Origin: Lachnospiraceae bacterium
Lineage (GTDB): Bacteria; Bacillota; Clostridia; Lachnospirales; Lachnospiraceae
Assembly: GCA_021205755.1 (NCBI GenBank)
Contig: JAJPWX010000029.1
Span: forward strand, 1-32,802
DNA length: 32,802 nucleotides
Direction of reading: 5' to 3'
Positions 1-7,800 of the stretch are shown here, piece by piece. The notes beneath the pieces are model-generated. The model did not search any database and was not told the DNA's origin. It worked only from the letters and a program-made list of their open reading frames with translations. Position 1 is the first letter of the stretch. Every line of letters begins with the position of its first letter. The translations under genes were made by a program, and so were the position numbers.

Positions 1-1
1 C

Positions 2-37
2 AATCACATCAAAGGAGCTTATGCTTACATCAAATAA
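2..37 (+). CDS. possible 3' end of an upstream gene (partial)
   Basis: One frame reads a short run of unremarkable codons (ending Ala-Tyr-Ile-Lys) and stops with TAA. It may be the tail of a gene beginning outside the window. Eleven codons are too few to identify a family, and an AAAGGAG followed by an ATG at 21 in another frame gives only an 11-codon ORF. Treat as uncertain. Confidence 0.25.
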   Translation, partial: NHIKGAYAYIK

Positions 38-73
38 CTTCGTGAAACAACCCTGACGTTTTCAGAGTTGTTA

Positions 74-102
74 TTGCTGACCTTTCCTTTTCGTGTTATA
101 CT
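74..102 (+). promoter_or_regulatory. sigma-A promoter of the YitT gene
   Basis: TTGCTG (74-79), 17-nt spacer, TATACT (97-102). Transcription should start near 109, leaving a leader of about 90 nt before the ATG at 201. Nothing in the leader was recognised as a riboswitch. Confidence 0.6.
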
Positions 103-200
103 ACTTATAAAAACAATATACCAAAGGGAAATGCAGAGAAGCAGTGACAAAGGGGTCACAGGTAAATGCGCGTAGCCGGTTTTTCTGCGAGGGAGATGCT

Positions 201-1061
201 ATGAAGTTTGACGTGAAAAAGGACGTGAAGCGAACGATCGTCATCTGTTTTGCGGCGCTGATTATGGCCGCGAATATCAAGACATTTGTAAGGACCGGCG
301 GGCTTTATCCGGGCGGTGTGACGGGACTGACGATTTTGATTCAGAGGGTGGCGCTTTTGTATTTTGAGGTGGAGGTGCCGTATACGCTGGTGAACCTGCT
401 GCTGAATGCGATTCCGGTGTATATCGGGTTCCGCTTTATTGGGAAGAAGTTCACGCTTTTTTCCTGCCTGATGATTGTGCTGACGAGTACGCTTACGGAT
501 CTGCTTCCGGGGATTGTGATTACTTATGATACCCTGCTGATCAGTATTTTTGGCGGCCTGATCAATGGATTTGCCATGAGTCTCTGTCTTCGCATGGGAG
601 CCACGACGGGAGGGACGGATTTTATCTCGATTTTTCTTTCGGACAGGAGAGGAATGGATTCGTTTAATTTGATCCTGGGGTTTAATGCGGTGATTCTGGC
701 AGTGGCCGGCGTGCTGTTTGGCTGGGATAAGGCTCTGTATTCGATTATTTTTCAGTTTACTTCGACGCAGACGCTCCATATGCTGTACAGGAAGTACCAG
801 CAGCAGACTCTGTTTATCGTGACGAATACGCCAGTCGAAGTCTGTGAGGCGATTAATGAGGTCAGCAGGCACGGGGCGACGATTTTAGACGGGCTTGGCG
901 CGCATGACCATCAGGAGCGCAATGTCGTGTACTCTGTGGTGTCGGGTGAGGACAGCAAGCGGGTGATCGCGGCGGTGAAAAAGACGGATCAGGGGGCTTT
1001 TGTGAATGCGATCCGGACGGAGCAGCTGTCCGGTCGGTTTTATCAGAGACCGGAGGAGTAA
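201..1061 (+). CDS. YitT family membrane protein (DUF2179 C-terminal domain)
   Basis: Predicted integral membrane protein of about 286 residues. The first two thirds carry five or so hydrophobic segments with the family's Gly-rich loops (GGLYPGGVTGL near the N-terminus, GATTGGTDF in the middle). The last ~85 residues form the soluble DUF2179 domain (TLFIVTNTPVEVCEAI). YitT-family members are common in Firmicutes and their transported substrate, if any, is not established. I chose the ATG at 201 over an in-frame ATG at 144 because an AGGGAG sits 5-10 nt upstream and the membrane domain begins right after it, whereas the extra 19 residues look non-coding. It is transcribed alone, since the next gene has its own promoter. 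Confidence 0.88.
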   Translation: MKFDVKKDVKRTIVICFAALIMAANIKTFVRTGGLYPGGVTGLTILIQRVALLYFEVEVPYTLVNLLLNAIPVYIGFRFIGKKFTLFSCLMIVLTSTLTDLLPGIVITYDTLLISIFGGLINGFAMSLCLRMGATTGGTDFISIFLSDRRGMDSFNLILGFNAVILAVAGVLFGWDKALYSIIFQFTSTQTLHMLYRKYQQQTLFIVTNTPVEVCEAINEVSRHGATILDGLGAHDHQERNVVYSVVSGEDSKRVIAAVKKTDQGAFVNAIRTEQLSGRFYQRPEE

Positions 1062-1090
1062 AGGGAACGAAAAACGATTACAAAATCTTC

Positions 1091-1118
1091 TTGCAATTTT
1101 GTTTCTGTCTCCTATAAT
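1091..1118 (+). promoter_or_regulatory. promoter of the ABC exporter operon
   Basis: TTGCAA (1091-1096), 16-nt spacer, TATAAT (1113-1118). The -10 box abuts a palindromic operator at 1119-1136, so a bound repressor would block initiation. Confidence 0.75.
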
Positions 1119-1136
1119 TAGGTAGGTACCTAACTA
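1119..1136 (+). promoter_or_regulatory. MarR-type palindromic operator
   Basis: An 18-bp palindrome centred on GGTACC, with a single mismatched pair (TAGGTAGGTACCTAACTA), lies immediately after the -10 box. Palindromes of this size and form in front of multidrug-type ABC half-transporter pairs are usually bound by a MarR repressor encoded as the first gene of the operon. No full marR gene is present here. Confidence 0.6.
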
Positions 1137-1151
1137 TAGGAGGCTGTTTTT

Positions 1152-1193
1152 TTGGAAAAGATTGTGAAGGAGATGGATCTGCTGAAATGCTAA
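1152..1193 (+). pseudogene. 13-codon ORF, probable remnant of marR or a leader peptide
   Basis: A TTG codon sits 8 nt after a strong AGGAGG (1138-1143) and opens a 13-codon reading frame that stops at 1193, overlapping the ATG of the exporter gene at 1187. The spacing and position are those expected for a marR gene translationally coupled to the ABC genes, but almost all of the coding region is missing. It could be an in-frame deletion remnant or a small leader that couples translation. The sequence is too short to prove homology. Confidence 0.4.
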
Positions 1194-3064
1194 AATATCT
1201 GAAAAAGTACTGGTTTTACTGTTTGCTTGCACCGCTGTTTATGATGGGCGAGCTGTCGATGGATCTGCTGCAGCCGGATATGATGGCGACGATTGTGGAT
1301 GACGGGGTTCTGGCGTCGAATATGGAGGTTATTCTGTCGGAAGGCATCCGCATGGTATTGCTGGTGTTGTTTGGCGGTACCTGCGGGGTACTTTGCGGGG
1401 TTTTTGCGAATATTGCGGCGCAGGAATTCGGGAATGATGTCCGCAAGGATCTTTTTTCGCGCATTATGGATTTTTCCTTTGAGCAGACGGATCGTTTTAC
1501 GACGGGCTCGCTGGTGACCAGGATTACGAATGACGTGACGCAGGTGGAGCAGATGGTGATGATGTCTGTACGCTCTCTGGTGCGGTGCGTATTTATGTTT
1601 GTGGGCGGCATTGTGATGCTGTATCGCCAGTCGCCGCGATTTGCGCTGGTGGCGGCCTGCGGCCTGCCGTTTGTGACGGTGATTGTTGTTTTTACGCTGA
1701 AAAAGGTGTCGCCGCTCTATACCGTTATTCAGCAGAAGCTTGACCGGGTGAATTCTGTCATGCAGGAAAACATTGCCGGCGCCAGGGTGGTGAAAGCATA
1801 TGTCAGAGAAGAACATGAACTGGAGCATTTTTCAGAAGCAAACGATTCTCTGTGCGACACGAATCTTCAGGCGCAGACGATTCTTGCGTTTTTGAATCCG
1901 GCGGTAAATATTGTGCTGAACCTGTGCGTGGTGGGGGTTTTGTATGTCGGAGGTTATACGGTGCAGCATGATGGCAGCATTACGCCGGGCCAGACGATGG
2001 CAGCGATCACATATCTTTCTCTGATTTTGATGCGCATTGTGTTTTTTGCGAATATTTTTCAGACCTTTACGCGCGCGTCAGCGTCGTGGAAGAGAATTCG
2101 GGAGGTTTTAGATACACCGGTCGTGCAGAGGGAAGAGATACCGGATGTTCACAGTCATTTTACAGGTTCAGGAGCCGGATGTGCGGCAGACGTGGACCGA
2201 AAAGGTGAGATTGAATTCCGCAATGTTTCTTTCGCCTACCCAGACGATCCGGAGAATCCGGTTCTGGATCATATTTCGTTTTCTGTGAAGCAGGGGGAGA
2301 CGATTGCGGTCATTGGTTCGACCGGTTGTGGAAAGACCAGTTTGGTGCAGCTGATCCCGCGCTTTTATGACGCGACAGAGGGCGAGGTTCTGGTGGACGG
2401 CCAGGATGTGCGGAAATACTCGATGCGGGAGCTTCGGGATAAGATCGGGATTGTGCAGCAAAAAGCGGAGCTTTTTTCCAGGAGTATAAGCGAGAACATT
2501 CTCTGGGGGAGTGAAGAAAGGTATGAGGAAGAGGGAGCGAATCCGATTCGCGGTGCGTTGGGAGTGCCAGATGGGACGAAAGGTTCTGAGCAGGAGAAGC
2601 CAATGACGGTGTCGGATACAGACCATAAAGTGCGGCAGATGGAGGAAGTCAGCCGCGCTGCCCGGATTGCTCAGGCAGAGGATTTTATCCTGCGCACATC
2701 GGATGGCTATGAAACACAGGTGACAGAGGGAGGACATTCTCTCTCTGGCGGGCAAAAGCAGCGCATATCCATTGCCCGTGCGGTCATGAAAAATCCGGAA
2801 ATCCTGATTTTTGATGATTCGGGCAGTGCGCTGGATCTGAAGACCGAAGCGGCGCTCTATGAGGCGCTGAACCGCGAGTTTGCGGATACAACGCGGATTA
2901 TCGTGGCACAGCGGATTTTTTCTGTCAAAGGGGCGGACCGGATTCTTGTGCTGGATAACGGGCGTATTTGTGCGTCCGGGACACATGAGGAGCTTATGCA
3001 AAATTCTGATGTGTACCGGGAAATCTGCCGGTCGCAGCTGAAAAAGGGAGAGATCGGGGCATGA
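1187..3064 (+). CDS. heterodimeric ABC exporter, degenerate-site subunit
   Basis: Half-transporter of 625 residues: N-terminal six-helix exporter domain (about 1-310) and C-terminal ATPase domain. Walker A GSTGCGKTS lies near residue 377 and the signature LSGGQ near 518. Two catalytic features are altered: Walker B reads IFDDS, with Asp where the catalytic Glu normally is, and the switch loop reads VAQR, with Gln for His. The signature is intact. Together with the complementary defect in the next gene, this is the pattern of heterodimeric type IV exporters (LmrCD/TM287-288 type) with one catalytic and one degenerate ATP site. An extra acidic stretch of about 40 residues is inserted between the Q-loop and the signature. 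An AAGGAG lies 14 nt before the ATG, and the gene overlaps a 13-codon ORF. Likely drug or lipid efflux; substrate unknown. Confidence 0.9.
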   Translation: MLKYLKKYWFYCLLAPLFMMGELSMDLLQPDMMATIVDDGVLASNMEVILSEGIRMVLLVLFGGTCGVLCGVFANIAAQEFGNDVRKDLFSRIMDFSFEQTDRFTTGSLVTRITNDVTQVEQMVMMSVRSLVRCVFMFVGGIVMLYRQSPRFALVAACGLPFVTVIVVFTLKKVSPLYTVIQQKLDRVNSVMQENIAGARVVKAYVREEHELEHFSEANDSLCDTNLQAQTILAFLNPAVNIVLNLCVVGVLYVGGYTVQHDGSITPGQTMAAITYLSLILMRIVFFANIFQTFTRASASWKRIREVLDTPVVQREEIPDVHSHFTGSGAGCAADVDRKGEIEFRNVSFAYPDDPENPVLDHISFSVKQGETIAVIGSTGCGKTSLVQLIPRFYDATEGEVLVDGQDVRKYSMRELRDKIGIVQQKAELFSRSISENILWGSEERYEEEGANPIRGALGVPDGTKGSEQEKPMTVSDTDHKVRQMEEVSRAARIAQAEDFILRTSDGYETQVTEGGHSLSGGQKQRISIARAVMKNPEILIFDDSGSALDLKTEAALYEALNREFADTTRIIVAQRIFSVKGADRILVLDNGRICASGTHEELMQNSDVYREICRSQLKKGEIGA

Positions 3065-3112
3065 TGATGGAAAACAGCAGTTTTACCCGGAACGACAGGA
3101 GGTGCTGGAATA

Positions 3113-4936
3113 ATGGTGGAAAATAATCGAAATACGGGAGCGGCTTCTGTGCCCAAAGTGGATTTGCGCCGCCGCGCCCCGATGGGGCAGGATGTGGAGA
3201 AGCCAAAAAAGATGCGGGAAACGATTGGGCGTCTGGTGGACTATTTTATTCAGTCGAAAAATCTGTTACTCGGTTTGCTCCTTGCGGTCGTGGCGGTGAC
3301 TGTCACCTCTTTGGCAGCACCGGCGCTACAGGGGCAGGCAATTGATGCGATTACGGAGCGCTCGTGGCAGGAATTCCGTACAATTTTACTTTGGTTGCTG
3401 CTGGTTTTTGTGGCAAACAGTCTTTTCAGCCTGGCGCAGACATTGCTTGCCGCGCGCTTAAGCCAGAGCATTGTGCGCCATATGCGTTATGATTTGTTTT
3501 ATAAAATCGATCATCTGCCAATCGCTTATCTGGATCAGCACTCCAACGGAGATGTGATGAGCCGCATGACGAATGACATTGAGAACATTTCGAATACGGT
3601 CTCCCAGAGCCTGGCGTCGTTGCTTTCCGGCGTATTGACGATCATCGGGACGGTCGCGATCATGTTCTGGTATTGCCCGCAGCTGACGCTGATCACGATG
3701 CTGACGGTGATACTGACCGTGCTTGTAACAACGTTCATGTCCAAAAAGATGCGTGTCGTTTACCGCCGCCGCGCCGCCGCGCTCGGACGCCTGAACGGGC
3801 ATTCTGAGGAAATGATTTCCGGTTACCGCACTGTGCTGGCCTATAATCGGCAGGAGCGTACAAAAGAGGAATTCCGGGAATTATCGGACCGCCTGACAAA
3901 AGAAGGAATCCGCGCGGAGATTCTCGGAGGGAGCATGGGGCCTCTGATGAACGCGATTTCCACGCTGGGCTTTGTGATTGTAGCGGCTTTCGGGGGCTAT
4001 TTTGCCCTGCAGGGAATGATTACCATCGGCGTCATTTCCGCGTTTATCATTTACGCGAAGCAGTTTTCACGGCCGATCAATGAAATCGCCCAGCTGTATG
4101 GTTCTGTGCAGACTGCGGTGGCAGGCGCGGAGCGTGTTTTTGAGCTGATGGATCAGCCGGATGAGGACAACAGCGGTACGGAGACGATCGAGAATATGCA
4201 GGGAAATGTTTCCTTCCGCCACGTCAACTTTTCTTATCTTCCGGGCAAGCAGGTGCTGTACGATTTTAATCTGGAGGTGAAATCCGGGCAGAAAATCGCT
4301 CTGGTTGGGGCGACCGGAAGCGGGAAAACGACGGTTGTGAATCTGCTGATGCGCTTTTATCCGGTCGATTCCGGTGAGATTCTCATTGATGGGAAAAACA
4401 TTATGGATCTGAAAAGAGACTGGCTGCGCCACAATACCGCTATCGTTTTGCAGGACACGGTTCTCTTTTCTGACACGATTGAAAATAATATTAAGTATGG
4501 AAATCCAAATGCGGACGATGTGACGATGATAAACGCGGCGGAAACGAGTAATTGCGCCGCATTTATCCGCCGCCTGAAGAATGGCTATCAGACGGTTCTG
4601 AAGCAGGCCGGAGCCAGCCTTTCCCATGGGCAGAGGCAACTTTTGAATATTGCGCGGGCGGTCATTGCCGACCCCAGGATTCTGATTCTGGATGAAGCGA
4701 CGTCATCTGTGGATACCCGCACAGAGCAGGGCATCCAGGATGCGCTGGTGAATCTGATGAAAAACCGCACCAGCCTCATTATCGCGCATCGTCTTTCTAC
4801 CATTCAGGACGCAGACCTGATTGTGGTTATGGATAAAGGCCGGGTGGTCGAGACCGGGACACACGATGAGCTGCTGCAAAAGCAGGGGACATATTATGGT
4901 CTGTATATGGCGCAGTTTGAAGGAAACAGAACCTGA
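3113..4936 (+). CDS. heterodimeric ABC exporter, catalytic-site subunit
   Basis: Half-transporter of 607 residues, partner of the preceding gene (48-nt gap; AGGAGG 9 nt before the ATG). The membrane domain spans about residues 45-330 after a short charged N-terminal extension. The ATPase domain has Walker A GATGSGKTT near 400, Walker B ILILDEATS near 525 with the catalytic Glu present, and the switch His in IIAHRLST near 556. Its signature is LSHGQ rather than LSGGQ. In the heterodimer, the good Walker motifs here pair with the good LSGGQ of the first subunit to make the hydrolytic site, and the altered LSHGQ faces the altered Walker B/His of the partner. No terminator was seen directly after it. 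Confidence 0.92.
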   Translation: MVENNRNTGAASVPKVDLRRRAPMGQDVEKPKKMRETIGRLVDYFIQSKNLLLGLLLAVVAVTVTSLAAPALQGQAIDAITERSWQEFRTILLWLLLVFVANSLFSLAQTLLAARLSQSIVRHMRYDLFYKIDHLPIAYLDQHSNGDVMSRMTNDIENISNTVSQSLASLLSGVLTIIGTVAIMFWYCPQLTLITMLTVILTVLVTTFMSKKMRVVYRRRAAALGRLNGHSEEMISGYRTVLAYNRQERTKEEFRELSDRLTKEGIRAEILGGSMGPLMNAISTLGFVIVAAFGGYFALQGMITIGVISAFIIYAKQFSRPINEIAQLYGSVQTAVAGAERVFELMDQPDEDNSGTETIENMQGNVSFRHVNFSYLPGKQVLYDFNLEVKSGQKIALVGATGSGKTTVVNLLMRFYPVDSGEILIDGKNIMDLKRDWLRHNTAIVLQDTVLFSDTIENNIKYGNPNADDVTMINAAETSNCAAFIRRLKNGYQTVLKQAGASLSHGQRQLLNIARAVIADPRILILDEATSSVDTRTEQGIQDALVNLMKNRTSLIIAHRLSTIQDADLIVVMDKGRVVETGTHDELLQKQGTYYGLYMAQFEGNRT

Positions 4937-4944
4937 AAAAATAT

Positions 4945-4974
4945 CTGGACTTGAAAGAGAAAACCGTGTATGAT
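4945..4974 (+). promoter_or_regulatory. possible promoter of araD-transketolase operon
   Basis: CTGGAC (4945-4950), 18-nt spacer, TATGAT (4969-4974), 40 nt before araD. The -35 match is weak. Read-through from the ABC operon is the alternative. Confidence 0.35.
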
Positions 4975-5014
4975 AAGGAAAGACAATTAAGAAGAAAAGG
5001 AGGACCTTATTCTT

Positions 5015-5710
5015 ATGTTGGAAGAGCTGAAGAAACTGGTTTATGAGGCGAATATGGAGCTTCCGAAGCGCGGACTGGTGACGTATACGTGGGGAAATGT
5101 GAGCGGCCTGGATCGGGAGAGCGGATATTTCGTGATTAAGCCGAGTGGTGTAGACTATGAATTGCTGTCGCCGGACGATATGGTGGTCATGGATCTGAAC
5201 TGCAATAAGATCGAGGGCCGTTATAAGCCGTCATCGGATACGCCGACGCATGCGGAGCTGTATAAGGCTTTCCCGGAGCTTGGGGGTGTGGTTCACACGC
5301 ATTCCCCGTGGGCAACCTCGTGGGCGCAGGCCGGACGGGACATCCCCTGCTACGGCACGACGCACGCAGACTATATGTATGGGCCGATTCCTTGCGCGAG
5401 AAGCCTGACGCCGGAGGAGATCAACGGTGAATACGAGAAGAATACCGGGCTTGTGATCATTGAGACATTCCGGGAGCGCGGGATCAATCCGGTCTATGTG
5501 CCGGCGGTACTTTGCTCGAACCATGGCCCATTTACCTGGGGCAAGGACGCGGCGGAAGCAGTACATAACGCGGTGGTTCTGGAAGAGGTGGCTAAGATGG
5601 CCTGCCGTACAGAGCTGATTAACCCGCGCGTGACGCCCGCTCCGGACTCGATCAAAGAAAAGCATTTTATGAGGAAGCATGGCGCGAACGCATACTACGG
5701 GCAGAACTGA
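5015..5710 (+). CDS. araD: L-ribulose-5-phosphate 4-epimerase
   Basis: Class II aldolase-family enzyme of 231 residues, the same length as the E. coli enzyme. It interconverts L-ribulose 5-phosphate and D-xylulose 5-phosphate in the cytoplasm, the last step of L-arabinose entry into the pentose phosphate pathway. Visible family residues are the SSDTPTH segment with the catalytic Asp, the zinc-binding HTH pair in [11 protein letters not shown], the third zinc His in SNHGPFTWG, and the C-terminal tyrosine region HGANAYYGQ. These favour AraD over fuculose-phosphate aldolase. AAGGAGG lies 11 nt before the ATG. It is followed by the two transketolase genes, which would take its product onward. The GH127 arabinofuranosidase at 12.6-15.0 kb is a plausible source of substrate. 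Confidence 0.9.
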   Translation: MLEELKKLVYEANMELPKRGLVTYTWGNVSGLDRESGYFVIKPSGVDYELLSPDDMVVMDLNCNKIEGRYKPSSDTPTHAELYKAFPELGGVVHTHSPWATSWAQAGRDIPCYGTTHADYMYGPIPCARSLTPEEINGEYEKNTGLVIIETFRERGINPVYVPAVLCSNHGPFTWGKDAAEAVHNAVVLEEVAKMACRTELINPRVTPAPDSIKEKHFMRKHGANAYYGQN

Positions 5711-5830
5711 TTCGAGGCGGCGCGGACCTGTTTCCTGTGAGAGGTGCGGCGGTTATCCGCCGGATGGTGAGTTGCCTGCAGGGACGGGGTGTATTGCCTG
5801 CCGGTATCTGAGATGAGAAAGGATTTTATC

Positions 5831-6670
5831 ATGACAATTCTTGAACTTCAAAAAATGGCGAACGAGGTTCGCAAGGGCATTGTGACAGGTGTTCACAGTG
5901 CGAAGGCGGGGCATCCGGGCGGATCGCTCTCGTCGGCAGATGTATTTACGTATCTGTATTTTCAGGAGATGAACATTGACCCGAAGAACCCGAAGGATCC
6001 GGATCGCGATCGTTTCGTGCTTTCGAAGGGACATAACGCGCCGGGCTATTATTCCGCGATGGCGCACAGAGGATATTTCCCAGTGGAGGATCTGGTGACC
6101 CTGCGTCATCTGGGTTCCCATCTGCAGGGACATCCGTGTATGCAGCACATTGACGGCATTGATATGTCCTCCGGTTCTCTTGGACAGGGCATTTCAGCGG
6201 CTGTGGGCATGGCGCTCGCGGGCAAGATGGATCAGAAGTCTTACCGTGTGTATACCCTGCTCGGCGACGGTGAGATCGAGGAAGGTCAGGTGTGGGAGGC
6301 AGCGATGTTTGCCGGTCACCGCAAGCTGGACAACCTCTGCGTGATCGTGGACAACAATGGCCTGCAGATCGACGGAAAGCTCGAGGATGTGTGCTCTCCG
6401 TACCCGATTGACAAAAAGTTCGAAGCGTTTAATTTCCATGTGATTAATGTGGCGGACGGCAATGATATGCAGCAGCTGGCGGATGCGTTCGCCGAGGCGC
6501 GTACCGTTAAGGGTATGCCGACTGCGATTATTATGAAGACACTTAAGGGCAAGGGCGTTTCCTTCATGGAAGGCCAGGTGGGCTGGCACGGCAAGGCGCC
6601 GAACGATGAAGAATACGCGATTGCGATGGCAGATCTGGAGAAAGTGGGGGAAGCATTATGTCAGAAGTAA
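5831..6670 (+). CDS. transketolase, N-terminal (TPP-binding) subunit
   Basis: N-terminal half of transketolase, about 279 residues. With the next gene it moves two-carbon units between sugar phosphates in the non-oxidative pentose phosphate pathway. The thiamine diphosphate motif appears as LLGDGEIEEGQVWEAA, followed by IVDNNGLQIDG, and upstream are the active-site histidine segments HPGGSLS and KGHNAPGYY. I chose the ATG at 5831 over an in-frame ATG at 5789 because AAAGGA lies 7 nt upstream and homologous proteins begin at this point. The 120-nt gap after araD contains a 6-bp hairpin with a TTAT loop (5747-5762) but no T-run, so it is probably an intercistronic hairpin. The 3' end overlaps the next start by 13 nt, indicating translational coupling. 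Confidence 0.92.
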   Translation: MTILELQKMANEVRKGIVTGVHSAKAGHPGGSLSSADVFTYLYFQEMNIDPKNPKDPDRDRFVLSKGHNAPGYYSAMAHRGYFPVEDLVTLRHLGSHLQGHPCMQHIDGIDMSSGSLGQGISAAVGMALAGKMDQKSYRVYTLLGDGEIEEGQVWEAAMFAGHRKLDNLCVIVDNNGLQIDGKLEDVCSPYPIDKKFEAFNFHVINVADGNDMQQLADAFAEARTVKGMPTAIIMKTLKGKGVSFMEGQVGWHGKAPNDEEYAIAMADLEKVGEALCQK

Positions 6671-7596
6671 AGAAAATCGCTACGAGACAGAGCTATGGAA
6701 ATGCTCTGGTGGAGCTCGGCAAAGAGCATGACAACCTCCTGGTTCTGGACGCCGACCTCGCAAACGCCACCAAGACGGATACATTTAAAAAGGTATTCCC
6801 AGAGCGCCACATTGACTGCGGTATCGCCGAGGCCAATATGATGGGCATCGCAGCCGGTCTTTCGACGACGGGCAAGGTTCCGTTTGTCAGCACGTTTGCC
6901 ATGTTTGCTTCCGGCCGCGCGTTTGAGCAGGTGCGCAATTCCATCGGCTATCCGCATCTGAATGTTAAGATTGGCGCGACACATGCGGGCATTTCTGTCG
7001 GCGAGGACGGCGCGTCCCACCAGGCAAATGAGGATATGGCGCTGATGCGCACGATCCCGGGTATGGTGATCATCAATCCGTCGGATGACGTCGAGGCGAG
7101 AGCGGCTGTAAAGGCGGCTTATGAGTACGAAGGTCCGGTTTATCTGCGCTTTGGCCGTCTGGCTGTGCCGGTGATTAATGACCGTCCGGATTATAAGTTT
7201 GAGATTGGCAAGGGCGTTGTGCTGAAGGAAGGCACCGACGTGACGATTATCGCTACCGGCCTGTGTGTGAACAGTGCCCTGGAAGCGGCGGAAAAGCTTG
7301 CCGCGGACGGGATTTCCGCTCAGGTGGTCAATATCCATACCATTAAGCCGCTCGATGAGGAGCTGGTTGTTGCCTGTGCGAAGAAGACTGGCAAGATCGT
7401 GACGGTGGAAGAGCATTCCGTGATTGGCGGCCTTGGCGGAGCAGTCTGCGAGACCCTCTGCGCGAAGGCTCCGACGCCTGTGCTGCGGATCGGCATGCAG
7501 GATGCCTTTGGTGAGTCCGGCCCGGCGGCTGCGCTCCTTGCGAAGTACAAGCTCGACGGAGATGGCGTGTATGAGCAGGTAAAGGCCTGGGTATAA
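6658..7596 (+). CDS. transketolase, C-terminal subunit
   Basis: C-terminal half of transketolase, 312 residues, comprising the pyrimidine-binding domain and the C-terminal regulatory-like domain. Visible family features are the GIAEANMMGIAAGLS segment carrying the Glu that activates thiamine diphosphate, the FASGRAFEQ region, the SHQANEDMALMRTIP segment, and the C-terminal segment EEHSVIGGLGGAV. The ATG at 6658 lies inside the end of the N-terminal subunit gene. Split transketolases are common in Clostridia and Archaea. DXP synthase is excluded because the enzyme is split and lacks that family's linker. Confidence 0.92.
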   Translation: MSEVKKIATRQSYGNALVELGKEHDNLLVLDADLANATKTDTFKKVFPERHIDCGIAEANMMGIAAGLSTTGKVPFVSTFAMFASGRAFEQVRNSIGYPHLNVKIGATHAGISVGEDGASHQANEDMALMRTIPGMVIINPSDDVEARAAVKAAYEYEGPVYLRFGRLAVPVINDRPDYKFEIGKGVVLKEGTDVTIIATGLCVNSALEAAEKLAADGISAQVVNIHTIKPLDEELVVACAKKTGKIVTVEEHSVIGGLGGAVCETLCAKAPTPVLRIGMQDAFGESGPAAALLAKYKLDGDGVYEQVKAWV

Positions 7597-7680
7597 CTAT
7601 GATTGAGAAAAGCGCTTCACTTTTTCTGCGGAGCGCTTAAGAAAGTATATCATTTGCGTCAGGTTTTTGTGAGTATATAT

Positions 7681-7727
7681 GGGGGCCGCGTTTGCATTTT
7701 TGACCGCAGTCCCCTGTCCTCTTTTTT
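7681..7727 (+). terminator. intrinsic terminator after the transketolase genes
   Basis: A 10-position stem (7681-7690 with 7705-7714) has one mismatch and one G-T pair, and is followed a few bases later by six T (7722-7727). A second, weaker inverted repeat, AAGCGCT/AGCGCTT (7610-7638), lies closer to the stop codon but has no T-run. Confidence 0.6.
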
Positions 7728-7800
7728 GTAACAGTTCAGAACAGCATCGAAAGGAAAGGACAGGTGCTGAGCGCCTGGCGTGACAGGGAGTATCGTTTTT

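Noticed and set aside
5747-5762. CGGCGG-TTAT-CCGCCG hairpin as a terminator between araD and transketolase
   Set aside because: No T-run follows and the genes are co-oriented in the same pathway; treated as an intercistronic hairpin.
7610-7638. AAGCGCT/AGCGCTT inverted repeat as terminator of the transketolase genes
   Set aside because: Short, self-complementary arms, 15-nt loop and no T-run; the stem at 7681-7714 with a T-run is the better candidate.
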